Shown piece after piece: positions 1-7,874 of a stretch of 32,520 nt of DNA. The stretch is taken from positions 1 to 32,520 of the forward strand of contig JAUNJD010000010.1 of assembly GCA_030523205.1 (NCBI GenBank), in the 5' to 3' direction. The stretch's first letter is position 1; every line of letters starts with the position of its first letter. The translations under genes and the position numbers were made by a program. Under the pieces are notes generated by a model that was not told the origin of the DNA, did not search any database, and saw nothing but the letters and a program-made list of their open reading frames with translations. Source of the stretch: Bacteroides sp. GTDB lineage: Bacteria > Bacteroidota > Bacteroidia > Bacteroidales > Bacteroidaceae.

Positions 1-86
1 AATTCAAAATTCATAATTAAAAAAATCCGTGTTTATCCGTAACATCTGTCTCATCTGTGTGCCAATGATACAAACATCTGAAGCGT

Positions 87-1439
87 TTACTGAGGTTTTG
101 ACATTCCCCTCAGAATAAATCTTTTGAGAAGGAACGTAAGGAAATACGGGAATATGTAGAATTTCCCATTGAACCCGATATTCTTGTAACCCAATTTTAT
201 TCCATATTTCACATCCGGATACTTATCATCCTTAAGCAGATTGTTCAAAGAAACCGTAGCGCCATCTACAGCTTTCACCTCGACAGGAATAAGAGAATCT
301 GCATCCCTCAAGAAAAAGTCCATTTCCAACGAAGGCTTGTCACTACTGTAATAGAAAAGGTTATATCCCTGTTTTACAAGCATATCACCCACGATATTCT
401 CATAGATTGCTCCTTTATAAGTGCCCAGATTCTTATTCGCTCTCAAGTCTTCCTGCGCCTCCTCGTCAAGAGACGCAATCAATAATCCGGTATCTTTAAA
501 ATAAATCTTGTACAGTTTAGGGTCATAATTCCCCTTCAAAGGAAGTTCCGGATAATTCATGCAATAGCAGATATTTACCACACCGGCATCGGCCAACCAC
601 TCCACACAGCCAATATAATCGCGATTACGAGCATTGCGGGCGATTTTGGTAATCTGAAACCGTTTGTTCTCTTTGGCCAAGAATGTGGAAATATGATTAT
701 AAATAGCCTTCACTTTTGCCTTATCAAGGCCTTCCACATATTTGGTAATGTCTTCCTCGTAATCTGCAAGCAATTGGCGCTGTATGCCAAGGGTTCCGCT
801 AAAATTCTTGTTTTGTATATACGTATTGACGACTTCGGGCATTCCTCCCAAGGTCACATAGTCACGGAAAAGTTCAAAAAGGACATCCAACTGCAACTGA
901 GTGAAGGGTCTTATTTCCGACATGTGGAGATAAAGGTCTTCAATAAAGTCATCCGCATAGCCTTTGGCCCAAAGAAATTCTTCAAAGTCCATGGCATGCA
1001 TCTCATAATCTTCCTTGTAGCCCACACTGTTGGACTCTATCTCCCTGTAATTGATTCCCATGAGCGAGCCCGAACAAATTACGTCATAACGTCCGTCCAA
1101 CTTAAAGAATTTCAAGGCAGTTGCACAATTGGGACATGCTTGCAGTTCGTCAAAAAAGAAAAGCGTATCATGAGGTACGAAAGTGAAATCAGGATTCAAA
1201 AGGGATATGTTCTTCAGAATCCTATCCACCTCAAACCCATCGTCAAAAATACTCTTGTATTTAGGCTGTTCCACAAAATTGATTTGTACGACACTCGCGT
1301 AATTGCCATTGGCAAACCATTCTATAGAACGGGTCTTACCAATCTGTCTTGCCCCCTTCACTATCAAAGGCTTCTTATCAGCATCAGCCTTCCAATTCAG
1401 CAGAAAGGAGTCTATCTTTCTTTTCAACAACTTATCCAT
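87..1439 (-). CDS. ATP-binding protein of the AAA_14 / DUF4143 family
   Basis: This is a 450-residue protein. A P-loop, GARQIGKT, lies at residues 29-36, followed by a Walker B-like stretch FFFDELQACP and then a C-terminal DUF4143-like half. That half contains an E-MDFF...VEVKA pattern near the C-terminus, resembling a PD-(D/E)XK nuclease-like core. Proteins of this family are common in Bacteroidales; their cellular role is poorly defined. The ATG at 1439 is chosen because a good minus-strand -7 box (TATCTTTG, 1461-1468) lies just upstream. An alternative TTG start at 1463 would overlap that box and precede the probable transcript start. The gene stands alone, upstream of mutS on the same strand with about 180 bases between them. 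Family assignment is confident; function is not. Confidence 0.88.
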   Translation of the reverse strand: MDKLLKRKIDSFLLNWKADADKKPLIVKGARQIGKTRSIEWFANGNYASVVQINFVEQPKYKSIFDDGFEVDRILKNISLLNPDFTFVPHDTLFFFDELQACPNCATALKFFKLDGRYDVICSGSLMGINYREIESNSVGYKEDYEMHAMDFEEFLWAKGYADDFIEDLYLHMSEIRPFTQLQLDVLFELFRDYVTLGGMPEVVNTYIQNKNFSGTLGIQRQLLADYEEDITKYVEGLDKAKVKAIYNHISTFLAKENKRFQITKIARNARNRDYIGCVEWLADAGVVNICYCMNYPELPLKGNYDPKLYKIYFKDTGLLIASLDEEAQEDLRANKNLGTYKGAIYENIVGDMLVKQGYNLFYYSSDKPSLEMDFFLRDADSLIPVEVKAVDGATVSLNNLLKDDKYPDVKYGIKLGYKNIGFNGKFYIFPYFLTFLLKRFILRGMSKPQ

Positions 1440-1460
1440 AACTCCTTGCAAATTATAGAG

Positions 1461-1468
1461 CAAAGATA
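1461..1468 (-). promoter_or_regulatory. -7 promoter box for the AAA_14 ATPase
   Basis: Read on the minus strand this is TATCTTTG, a match to the Bacteroides -7 consensus TAnnTTTG, about 22 bases before the chosen ATG. No clear -33 TTTG is seen at the usual spacing. Confidence 0.5.
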
Positions 1469-1618
1469 AGCATTTTCACATTATCCGCCCACTAAAGACC
1501 CACATATTTCACATTATCCGACACGTTTTACTCGAAGATTTCACAAAATCCCGATTTAGATTCTTCTGACTTCACGCCTGAACAGCCCCATTCTTCATTC
1601 TTCGTTCTTCATTAAAAC

Positions 1619-4240
1619 CTATTTCCCCTTCACAATCCTCTTTATATCATTCAACTTATTCAGCGCCTCCAGCGGCGTCAGATTGTTGACGTCGAGGTTC
1701 AGAATCTCGTCGCGTATTTGGCAAAGCACAGGGTCGTCCAATTGGAAGAAGCTGAGCTGCATACCACCGGCTGAGGAGGCACCTTCGGTAATCTTCTTCC
1801 CGGTGACGGCACCCGTCTGACGATTCTCCGTTTCCAACTGCTTCAGTATCTCGTCAGCACGCTTTACGATGCTCTTGGGCATACCGGCCATTTTGGCCAC
1901 GTGAATACCGAAGGAGTGCTCACTGCCGCCACGCTCCAGCTTGCGCAGGAAGATGACTTTGTTGTCTATTTCCTTCACTGCCACATTGTAGTTCTTGATG
2001 CGCTTGAAGCTCTTCTCCATTTCGTTCAGTTCGTGGTAGTGGGTGGCGAAAAGCGTGCGGGCCTTGGCGCGTGGATGTTCGTGAATGTACTCCACAATGG
2101 CCCAGGCAATGGAGATGCCGTCGTAGGTGGATGTACCGCGCCCTAGCTCGTCGAAGAGCACCAAGCTGCGCGGAGAGAGATTGTTGAGGATGTCGGCAGC
2201 CTCGTTCATCTCTACCATGAAGGTGGATTCGCCTACGGAGATGTTGTCGCTGGCACCCACGCGAGTGAATATCTTGTCCACCAAGCCGATGTGGGCACTC
2301 TCGGCAGGCACGAAACTGCCTATCTGGGCCAATAGCGTAATCAGGGCCGTCTGACGCAATAAGGCCGACTTACCGGCCATGTTGGGACCGGTGATGATGA
2401 TAATCTGCTGCGTATGGCTGTCCAGCATCACGTCGTTGGCAATGTATTTCTCGCCAATGGGCAGCTGTTTCTCGATGACGGGGTGACGGCCTTGATGAAT
2501 CTCCAGCACGTCGTTGTCCTCGATGACGGGACGGATATAGTTGTTCTCGCGTGCCACATTGGCAAAGGCTAACAGGCAGTCGAGGCGGGCTATCTGATTG
2601 GCGTTAATCTGGATAGCGGGGATAAACTCGTTGAGCGACTGCACCAAGTCGGTGTAGAGCTGTGTCTCCAGAATGGCTATCTTGTCTTCCGCACCCAAGA
2701 TTTTCTCTTCGTATTCCTTCAGCTCCTGCGTGATGTAACGCTCGGCATTGGCCAATGTCTGCTTGCGTATCCACTCGGCAGGCACCTTGTCCTTATGCGT
2801 ATTGCGCACCTCGATGTAGTAGCCGAACACATTGTTGTAGCCTATTTTCAGGCTGGGGATATCCGTCAGTTCGCTTTCGCGCTGCTGCAATTGTAGCAGG
2901 TAGTCCTTGCCCGAATAGGCGATGTCGCGCAGTTCGTCCAGCTCGGCATTGACGCCGCGCTTGATGACGCTTCCCTTGTTCACCATCAGCGGAGGGTCAT
3001 TCACTATCTCGCGATCGATGCGGTCGCGGATGGACTGACAGATGTTCAGCTGCTCCCCTATCCTGTTCAGACTGGCGTTGTCGGCTTCCTCGCAGGCTGC
3101 CTTGATAGGCTCGATAGCTTGCAAAGCCACCTTCAGCGCCACCACCTCACGTGGAGAAACACGTCCTACGGCCACTTTGGAGATGATACGCTCCAAATCT
3201 CCTATCAAGTGAAGCTGTTCCTCAATCAAGTCCCGAAAGTCCGGCTGACGGAAGAAATACTCCACTACGTCCAGTCGCTCGTTGATGGGCTTCACGTCCT
3301 TCAACGGAAAGACAAGCCAACGCTTCAGCAGGCGGGCACCCATGGGACTAATGGTCTTGTCTATCACACTGAGCAGACTGCTGCCACCGTCGTTCATGCT
3401 GCCTATCAGCTCCAGACTGCGCACGGTGAACTTATCGAGCCGCACATACTTGTCTTCCTCGATGCGCGCCAACGAGGTGATATGCCCTATCTGCGTGTGT
3501 TGCGTCATGACAAGGTATTGCAGGATGGCGCCGGAAGCGATGATACCGTTCTTCAGATGCTCCACGCCGAAGCCTTTCAGGTTCTTCACCTCGAAGTGCT
3601 TCAACAGTTTCTCGCGGGCAGAAGTGTCGGTAAATACCCAATCGTCCAGCTCGAAGGTAAAGAACTTACTGCCGAAATTACCCTCGAACATACCGCGCTT
3701 GCCACGCTCGAAGAGCACTTCCTTCGGGGCAAAGTTGTTCAGTAGCTTATCCACGTAGTCGAAGGGGCCTTCGGCTGTCAGGAACTCACCCGTAGATATG
3801 TCCAAGAAGGCCACGCCACAGGCAGCTTTGCCAAAGTGTACGGCGGCCAGGAAATTGTTCTCCCGATAGTTCAGCACATTGTCGTTGATGGAAACACCGG
3901 GGGTTACCAACTCCGTAATACCGCGCTTCACCAACTTCTTGGTCAACTTAGGGTCTTCCAGTTGGTCGCAGATGGCCACGCGCTTGCCGGCACGAATCAG
4001 CTTGGGCAGATAGGTGTCGAGTGCATGATGAGGAAATCCTGCCATTTCGATGGTCTTCCCCTTGCCATTGGCTCGCTTGGTGAGGGTGATGCCCAATATT
4101 TCGGAGGCAACGACGGCATCGGTGGAATAAGTTTCGTAGAAGTCACCGCAACGGAACAGCATGACGGCATCGGGATGCTTGGCCTTGAGGTCAAGAAACT
4201 GCTTCATCATCGGGGTAAGGACAATATCTTCGTGGCTCAT
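1619..4240 (-). CDS. mutS: DNA mismatch repair protein MutS
   Basis: This 873-residue protein is a full-length MutS1, which recognises mismatches and signals to MutL using ATP. The mismatch-wedge motif F-Y-E is at residues 34-36 (context CGDFYETY). The ATPase has a Walker A GPNMAGKS at 618-625 and a Walker [17 protein letters not shown] with the DE pair at about 697-698. The signature region [13 protein letters not shown] lies between them, and ATHYHE follows. Near the C-terminus QLSFF (about 828-832) resembles a beta-clamp-binding peptide. The start ATG at 4240 fits the normal N-terminus. A -7 box at 4449-4456 implies a leader of about 200 bases containing a long inverted repeat. No defect is visible, so the strain need not be a mutator. 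Confidence 0.98.
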   Translation of the reverse strand: MSHEDIVLTPMMKQFLDLKAKHPDAVMLFRCGDFYETYSTDAVVASEILGITLTKRANGKGKTIEMAGFPHHALDTYLPKLIRAGKRVAICDQLEDPKLTKKLVKRGITELVTPGVSINDNVLNYRENNFLAAVHFGKAACGVAFLDISTGEFLTAEGPFDYVDKLLNNFAPKEVLFERGKRGMFEGNFGSKFFTFELDDWVFTDTSAREKLLKHFEVKNLKGFGVEHLKNGIIASGAILQYLVMTQHTQIGHITSLARIEEDKYVRLDKFTVRSLELIGSMNDGGSSLLSVIDKTISPMGARLLKRWLVFPLKDVKPINERLDVVEYFFRQPDFRDLIEEQLHLIGDLERIISKVAVGRVSPREVVALKVALQAIEPIKAACEEADNASLNRIGEQLNICQSIRDRIDREIVNDPPLMVNKGSVIKRGVNAELDELRDIAYSGKDYLLQLQQRESELTDIPSLKIGYNNVFGYYIEVRNTHKDKVPAEWIRKQTLANAERYITQELKEYEEKILGAEDKIAILETQLYTDLVQSLNEFIPAIQINANQIARLDCLLAFANVARENNYIRPVIEDNDVLEIHQGRHPVIEKQLPIGEKYIANDVMLDSHTQQIIIITGPNMAGKSALLRQTALITLLAQIGSFVPAESAHIGLVDKIFTRVGASDNISVGESTFMVEMNEAADILNNLSPRSLVLFDELGRGTSTYDGISIAWAIVEYIHEHPRAKARTLFATHYHELNEMEKSFKRIKNYNVAVKEIDNKVIFLRKLERGGSEHSFGIHVAKMAGMPKSIVKRADEILKQLETENRQTGAVTGKKITEGASSAGGMQLSFFQLDDPVLCQIRDEILNLDVNNLTPLEALNKLNDIKRIVKGK

Positions 4241-4245
4241 GTGGG

Positions 4246-4270
4246 TTTTTAAGTTTATGAGTTTTAAGTT
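4246..4270. repeat. Degenerate AAGTTTATGAG-type short tandem repeat in the mutS leader
   Basis: About three degenerate copies of an 8-9 base unit (phrases like TTTTTAAG, TTTATGAG, TTTTAAG on the plus strand) abut the mutS start codon. The same family recurs before rlmB-like, rdgB, yitT and leuS starts in this window. Confidence 0.6.
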
Positions 4271-4435
4271 GAACGCAGAGACACGGAGACACAGAGATTT
4301 CTTTTTTTGAGAAAGGCGATTTCATCGCTGAGGGCACGGAGAAAGAAGTTTGAAAACTCTGTGAACTCTCCTTGCGACGCAGTCACCACTCATCACTTCT
4401 TATAAAAGCCTCTGTGTCTCTGTGCCTCTGTGTTC
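4271..4435 (-). repeat. Long imperfect inverted repeat in the mutS 5' leader
   Basis: The 26-base arm at 4271-4296 (GAACGCAGAGACACGG... ) is nearly the reverse complement of 4410-4435 (...TGTGCCTCTGTGTTC), with three differences. Two of these would be G-U pairs in RNA on one strand. The arms enclose about 113 bases, which contain a smaller hairpin (CACGGAG / CTCTGTG). Both arms fall inside the probable mutS leader if the -7 box at 4449-4456 is used. Confidence 0.65.
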
Positions 4436-4448
4436 ATTATAACTTGGG

Positions 4449-4456
4449 CAAAGATA
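4449..4456 (-). promoter_or_regulatory. -7 promoter box, probable mutS promoter
   Basis: On the minus strand this is TATCTTTG, matching TAnnTTTG. It would place the mutS transcript start near 4442, about 200 bases before the ATG. No TTTG -33 box is evident at 19-21 bases, so activity is uncertain. Confidence 0.45.
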
Positions 4457-4534
4457 ATTCTTTTTTAGAAAATGTGCGTTGCAGACATTTAAATCCTTAG
4501 TAAGCCTTAACAAAGTCATCGATATTGCTAAAAC

Positions 4535-4597
4535 GTGTTATAAAACACACTTTTTTATTTGGTTTATTTGCTAGTTTCGCAAAAGTCCGTACCTTTG
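4535..4597 (+). promoter_or_regulatory. Dyad plus perfect -33/-7 promoter of small-RNA cassette, copy 1
   Basis: A dyad GTGTT-ATAA-AACAC (4535-4548) is followed 19 bases later by a -33 TTTG (4567-4570). A 19-base spacer then leads to a -7 box TACCTTTG (4590-4597), which is the ideal Bacteroides layout. Copy 2 at 8957-9020 has the same boxes, the same spacer and a dyad at the same distance. Its dyad sequence differs symmetrically (ATGTT / AACAT), so the symmetry is kept while bases change. Confidence 0.75.
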
Positions 4598-4602
4598 CAG
4601 TG

Positions 4603-4665
4603 TGTTTTTCATAGTATTAGATTTAAGGTTAACAAAGGTTGGAGTACAGCGGTACTCCTTTTTTT
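4603..4665 (+). ncRNA. Putative ~60-nt small RNA, copy 1, ending in an intrinsic terminator
   Basis: Downstream of the promoter, 65 bases (4601-4665) are identical to 9024-9088. The element ends in a hairpin, GGAGTAC-AGCG-GTACTCC (4641-4658), followed by seven T. With a start about six bases after the -7 box, the product would be about 60 nt, with an unstructured U/A-rich 5' part and a terminator stem. No ORF follows that it could serve as a leader. It may belong to an existing Bacteroidales RNA family (Rfam comparison needed) or be a leader that has lost its gene. Exact ends are inferred. Confidence 0.65.
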
Positions 4666-4683
4666 ATGCCCATACCCCAAGTT

Positions 4684-4714
4684 CAGTTGACGAGGGAACA
4701 AGTGAACAAGACTA
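4684..4714. repeat. Half copy of the AGTTGAC / GTTAAC repeat family
   Basis: CAGTTGACGAGGGAACAAGTGAACAAGACTA resembles one arm of the palindromic repeats at 14302-14378 and 24598-24667. No second arm is seen here. Confidence 0.4.
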
Positions 4715-4737
4715 TAAGATCTTTCTATTGGTTCATC

Positions 4738-5385
4738 GACATTTGGAGTGATGGATATAATCATACAACATCTTGAATGAATCATTACATAGTCCATCAA
4801 AGACTTGACCGCCCGAGAATCGCGTATTTCCGGCCGAGGACGTGGGCGATGGATTTTTTTGAGGCGAAAAACGGTTAGTGAGCTATCGGTCAACGCAATA
4901 GCGAAATATCAACAAATATTTTAGCGGAAAACAGAGCCGGAAAGTGAGGAAAAACACAGTCCATCCGCCGGAAAGCCCACTTCTCGAACGGAAAGACCTA
5001 AAAAAAGCGACGGTTGACAAGGCTGATACATGGCGCATATACATCTGACCTGTGGCGCATATACATCCAGCATGTCAAATCAATAGACCTGACTTGTCAG
5101 ATCAGTATGCCTGACACGTGGGATATATATGCCGCTCACGCGGGATAGCAAAGGGTTCCCCCGCTTTAGCCTACCTTTCCCCACGGGTTTGCGGGGCAAA
5201 TGCCACAGATTTTGCAGCCAAACGCGTGGACTTTTGGGTGAAAACTCCACGCGTTTTACCTAAAAACTCATAGAGTTTCGGACGAAAACTCACGGTTTTT
5301 TCCCTGGTCTCATCGTAGCTGAAATAAAAGATACGGATATTCCGGACGAAAGAAGCGGACACAGCCGTCTGTCACTCCAAATGTC
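4738..5385. mobile_element. Inverted-repeat-bounded 648-bp block, possible non-autonomous element
   Basis: A 14-base sequence at 4738-4751 (GACATTTGGAGTGA) occurs as its exact reverse complement at 5372-5385. Seven bases outside each end sits the same 11-base word TCTTTCTATTG (4720-4730 and 5393-5403) in direct orientation. Terminal inverted repeats with flanking direct repeats suggest a MITE-like element or its remnant. The 7-base gap between the two repeat types is atypical for a simple target duplication. No transposase is present. The inside holds GC-rich hairpins around 4800-4860 and the 22-bp lattice at 5031-5305. Confidence 0.4.
5031..5305. repeat. Degenerate 22-bp tandem lattice
   Basis: Units starting at 5031, 5053, 5075, 5097 and 5119 are each 22 bases long. 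The first two share TGGCGCATATACATC exactly; the next three keep a centre like ATCAATA / ATCAGTATG / ATATATATG and an end like TGACNNG or CTCACG. A second run, offset by half a unit, starts at 5174, 5196, 5218, 5240, 5262 and 5284, with a core like AAAACTCCACG-CGTTTT. One pair of units forms an 11-base perfect hairpin (5220-5230 with 5246-5256). Units are contiguous with no unique spacers, so this is not CRISPR. The period is close to two helical turns and not a multiple of three. Confidence 0.6.
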
Positions 5386-5530
5386 AGAAGACTCTTTCTA
5401 TTGCTTTCTTTAGTATTTGCGCAAACAACATCTATGAGATGCCATTTCGTTCACTTTACCACTAAGTCTTACCGTAGAATTTGGTATATAATCCGTTGTT
5501 TTTCGTAATCGGCTCATCCTTTGCTTCCAC

Positions 5531-5538
5531 TATCTTTG
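5531..5538 (+). promoter_or_regulatory. -7 promoter box for the 5.6-7.8 kb gene set
   Basis: TATCTTTG matches TAnnTTTG and lies about 60 bases before the first ATG. The -33 region has no convincing TTTG, which would suit an activator-dependent promoter such as one controlled by the AraC protein at the end of the set. Confidence 0.5.
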
Positions 5539-5599
5539 CACCACAGACTAAAATCGGTGAATAGCTGTCAAACAAGCAATTATTTAACAATTTACTATT

Positions 5600-6118
5600 A
5601 TGAAACTACTGACTACACTCGTGATGGCGATGTGCATGACACTGTCGCTGTCGGCTTGCGCCTCAGACGCAATCATTGACGAACAGCTCATTCCGGAAAC
5701 CACAACTAGTACAGAAGACAGTGGCAACGGCAGTGATAACCAATCAAACAATGATAGCAATATGACAACTAAAATGAGAATTACGGTAAACGGCCATACA
5801 TTGACCGCCACCTTGCAGGACAACGCAACGGCCCGAGCCATTGCCGAACGACTACCTATGACATTGCCCATGATGGACTTGTACGGACGTGAAATGTGCT
5901 ACCGTTTTTCGGAATCCTTGCCTACGGACAACGTAAGTACGCGCGGATATAGCGTTGGCGAGATAATCTACTACCCACCCATGCACAGCTTTGTGATTAT
6001 GTACGAACAGAACGGCGAGAACTTCCAAATGCAACACATCGGACAGATAGATTCCGGTGTGGAGATTTTCAGCGGTATTGGTGATGTGGACGTTCTATTT
6101 GAAGCCGTAGAACAATAA
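5600..6118 (+). CDS. Cyclophilin-like fold lipoprotein
   Basis: This 172-residue protein starts with a signal sequence ending in the lipobox LSAC (Cys at about residue 20), followed by an acidic Ser/Asn/Gly linker to about residue 55. The rest resembles the small bacterial cyclophilin-like fold family: an N-terminal strand MRITVNGHTLTATLQDN, then ARAIAERLPMTLPM, a middle block with YSVGEIIYYPP, and a C-terminal DSGVEIFSGIGDVDVLFE. Such proteins are often found beside aldo/keto reductases and carboxymuconolactone decarboxylase-like proteins. They are not known prolyl isomerases; the role is unknown. It is followed 18 bases later by the decarboxylase-cupin gene, so co-transcription is likely. 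The lipobox places it at a membrane facing the periplasm. Confidence 0.85.
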   Translation: MKLLTTLVMAMCMTLSLSACASDAIIDEQLIPETTTSTEDSGNGSDNQSNNDSNMTTKMRITVNGHTLTATLQDNATARAIAERLPMTLPMMDLYGREMCYRFSESLPTDNVSTRGYSVGEIIYYPPMHSFVIMYEQNGENFQMQHIGQIDSGVEIFSGIGDVDVLFEAVEQ

Positions 6119-6136
6119 CCGAAAAAGAAAAAATAT

Positions 6137-7279
6137 ATGGAACTTAAAAATCGAATAACAGGATTAGTCGCATTCGTTCTGCTCTGTGTGTCAAGCATTA
6201 CGCAGGCCGATGCACAAGTAAGTGTACAAGAAATGGATTCATTGAGCAAAAGACAACAAGCCATTGTCCCCATTGCCGCATTTACAGCCAAGGGAGACAT
6301 GACCGGACTTCGGACAGCACTTGCCGAAGGGTTGGAAGCCGGTCTGACAATCAGCGAAGTAAAGGAGGTATTGACACACCTCTATGCCTATACAGGCTTC
6401 CCACGCAGCCTCAATGCACTAACGGCTTTCATGGGAGTGCTCGAAACACGCAAGGCGGCCGGCATACAAGATTCGGAAGGCGTGGAAGCCGCTCCACTGC
6501 CCCAAGATAAGACTTCGTTGGAGCTGGGTACTGCTGTGCAGACCCGCGTGTCGGGTCGCCCTGTGCAAGGTGGCGTGATGGCTTTTGCTCCGGCTATCGA
6601 CTATTACCTAAAGGCTCATCTTTTTGGAGACATCTTCGGACGCGACAATTTGGGCGAAACAGACCGCGAAATAGCAACGTTGTCAGCCTTGGCTTCATTG
6701 GAAGGCACGGAGAGCCAGTTTAAGTCGCACGTACGCATTGCAACGAACGTTGGGCTGTCGGGCAATCAGATATGGCAGATAGCGCAGATACTGAAAGACA
6801 GGGTCGGGCTTCGCGAAGCATGGCGTGCCAATCAGGTGTTGAGTAGCCTCTTCGAGCGCAAATATCCCATGCCCGAACCCATCGACGACGTATTTCCTCG
6901 CGGTCGTCTCTCTACGTTCAACTACTTCACCGGCGATGTTTACAACAGTCGTCTTGTGTCTACCGACAGCACTACGCCTTGTCAGGCAAGCAATGTCACT
7001 TTCTCGGCCGGGGCACGTACACGTTGGCACACTCATACGGGCACGCAGATTTTGCTTTGCACGGCCGGTCGTGGCTGGTATCAGGAGAAAGGAAAGCCGG
7101 CACAACCGCTGGAGGCCGGTGTCAGCATCGTTATCCGCCCGGGTGTAGTGCATTGGCATGGGGCAGCCTACGATAGCGAGTTCAGCCATATATCCGTCAT
7201 ACCCAATCCGGCGCAAAACAAAGATACATGGTTGGAAGCTGTCAGCGAAGAAGAGTATATGGGATTGATGATAAAATAA
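6137..7279 (+). CDS. Exported carboxymuconolactone decarboxylase-like / cupin fusion protein
   Basis: This 380-residue protein has an N-terminal signal peptide with probable cleavage after TQADA (about residue 26). Two carboxymuconolactone decarboxylase-like helical domains follow. The first is at about 35-110 (EVLTHLYAYTGFPRS); the second at about 140-235 (DREIATLSALASLEG with His198). A cupin domain occupies about 265-360, with likely metal ligands His298, His300, Gln304 and His339 or His341 (RWHTHTGTQ, PGVVHWHG). No AhpD-type CxxC is present, so a peroxidase-linked thiol activity is unlikely. The substrate is unknown; the family is often linked with redox genes. It lies between the cyclophilin-like lipoprotein and the acetyltransferase (31-base gap) in one apparent operon. 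Confidence 0.88.
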   Translation: MELKNRITGLVAFVLLCVSSITQADAQVSVQEMDSLSKRQQAIVPIAAFTAKGDMTGLRTALAEGLEAGLTISEVKEVLTHLYAYTGFPRSLNALTAFMGVLETRKAAGIQDSEGVEAAPLPQDKTSLELGTAVQTRVSGRPVQGGVMAFAPAIDYYLKAHLFGDIFGRDNLGETDREIATLSALASLEGTESQFKSHVRIATNVGLSGNQIWQIAQILKDRVGLREAWRANQVLSSLFERKYPMPEPIDDVFPRGRLSTFNYFTGDVYNSRLVSTDSTTPCQASNVTFSAGARTRWHTHTGTQILLCTAGRGWYQEKGKPAQPLEAGVSIVIRPGVVHWHGAAYDSEFSHISVIPNPAQNKDTWLEAVSEEEYMGLMIK

Positions 7280-7310
7280 AAAAGAAGTATTTATCCAAAC
7301 AGAAGATACA

Positions 7311-7841
7311 ATGGAAAAGAACTTATTGCCCGAAGTCGAATATCGTCCTTGGGAGAAAGAACAACTGGATGAGCGCAGCCGCATGGGAACGTTGATGTTG
7401 GCATTCAACACCACCGGGAAGAAAGAAATATTGGAGGAAGCATTTGGCCGAAAGCTGGACGACGTGACGATACTTGCTCCCCTGCATTGCAACTATGGCA
7501 AACATTACGTGCAGTTCGGACACCGCGTATTCATAAACTTCAACTGTACTTTTCAACCGGCAGGTGGTGTAGAGATAGGCGATGATGTATTTGTGGGGTC
7601 GGATGTCCGTTTCTATACCACCATTCATCCGCTCGACCCGCAGGAACGTGCCGAAGGGAAAGCCAGCGTACGTCCCATCAAGATAGGTGCACGGGTATGG
7701 ATAGGCGGTGGAGCTGTTATCCTGCCCGGTGTGGAGATAGGCGAAGGAAGCACTATCGGCGCAGGCAGCGTAGTGACACGTAGCATTCCGCCCCGTAGTG
7801 TGGCAGTGGGCAACCCTTGCAGGGTGATTAAGCAGGTGTGA
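7311..7841 (+). CDS. Maltose/galactoside-type O-acetyltransferase (hexapeptide repeat)
   Basis: This 176-residue protein belongs to the LacA/Maa family of acetyl-CoA-dependent sugar O-acetyltransferases. It has an N-terminal helical cap at about 1-55 (the MGTLMLAFN region) and a left-handed beta-helix built from hexapeptide turns such as VEIGDDVFVGSDV and IGARVWIGGGAVILPGVEIGEG. The catalytic His is probably His106, in YTTIHPLDP. The length is close to the usual 180-200. The natural substrate cannot be told from sequence. It is the last gene of the plus-strand set and converges on the AraC gene with only 33 bases between stops. A 9-base inverted repeat (7849-7857 with 7879-7887) spans that junction. 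Confidence 0.92.
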   Translation: MEKNLLPEVEYRPWEKEQLDERSRMGTLMLAFNTTGKKEILEEAFGRKLDDVTILAPLHCNYGKHYVQFGHRVFINFNCTFQPAGGVEIGDDVFVGSDVRFYTTIHPLDPQERAEGKASVRPIKIGARVWIGGGAVILPGVEIGEGSTIGAGSVVTRSIPPRSVAVGNPCRVIKQV

Positions 7842-7874
7842 TAGTTGTTCTGAAGCTATATCCAAGTCCTTTGG

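Noticed and set aside
4609..4893. 94-codon minus-strand ORF
   Set aside because: It runs antisense through the small-RNA terminator and has no domain or promoter support.
5031..5305. CRISPR array
   Set aside because: Units are contiguous, degenerate and lack unique spacers; no cas gene is present.
5171..5362. 63-codon minus-strand ORF in the repeat-rich region
   Set aside because: It lies inside the 22-bp lattice, whose period is not a multiple of three, and has no recognisable protein features. The open frame is a by-product of the repeat.
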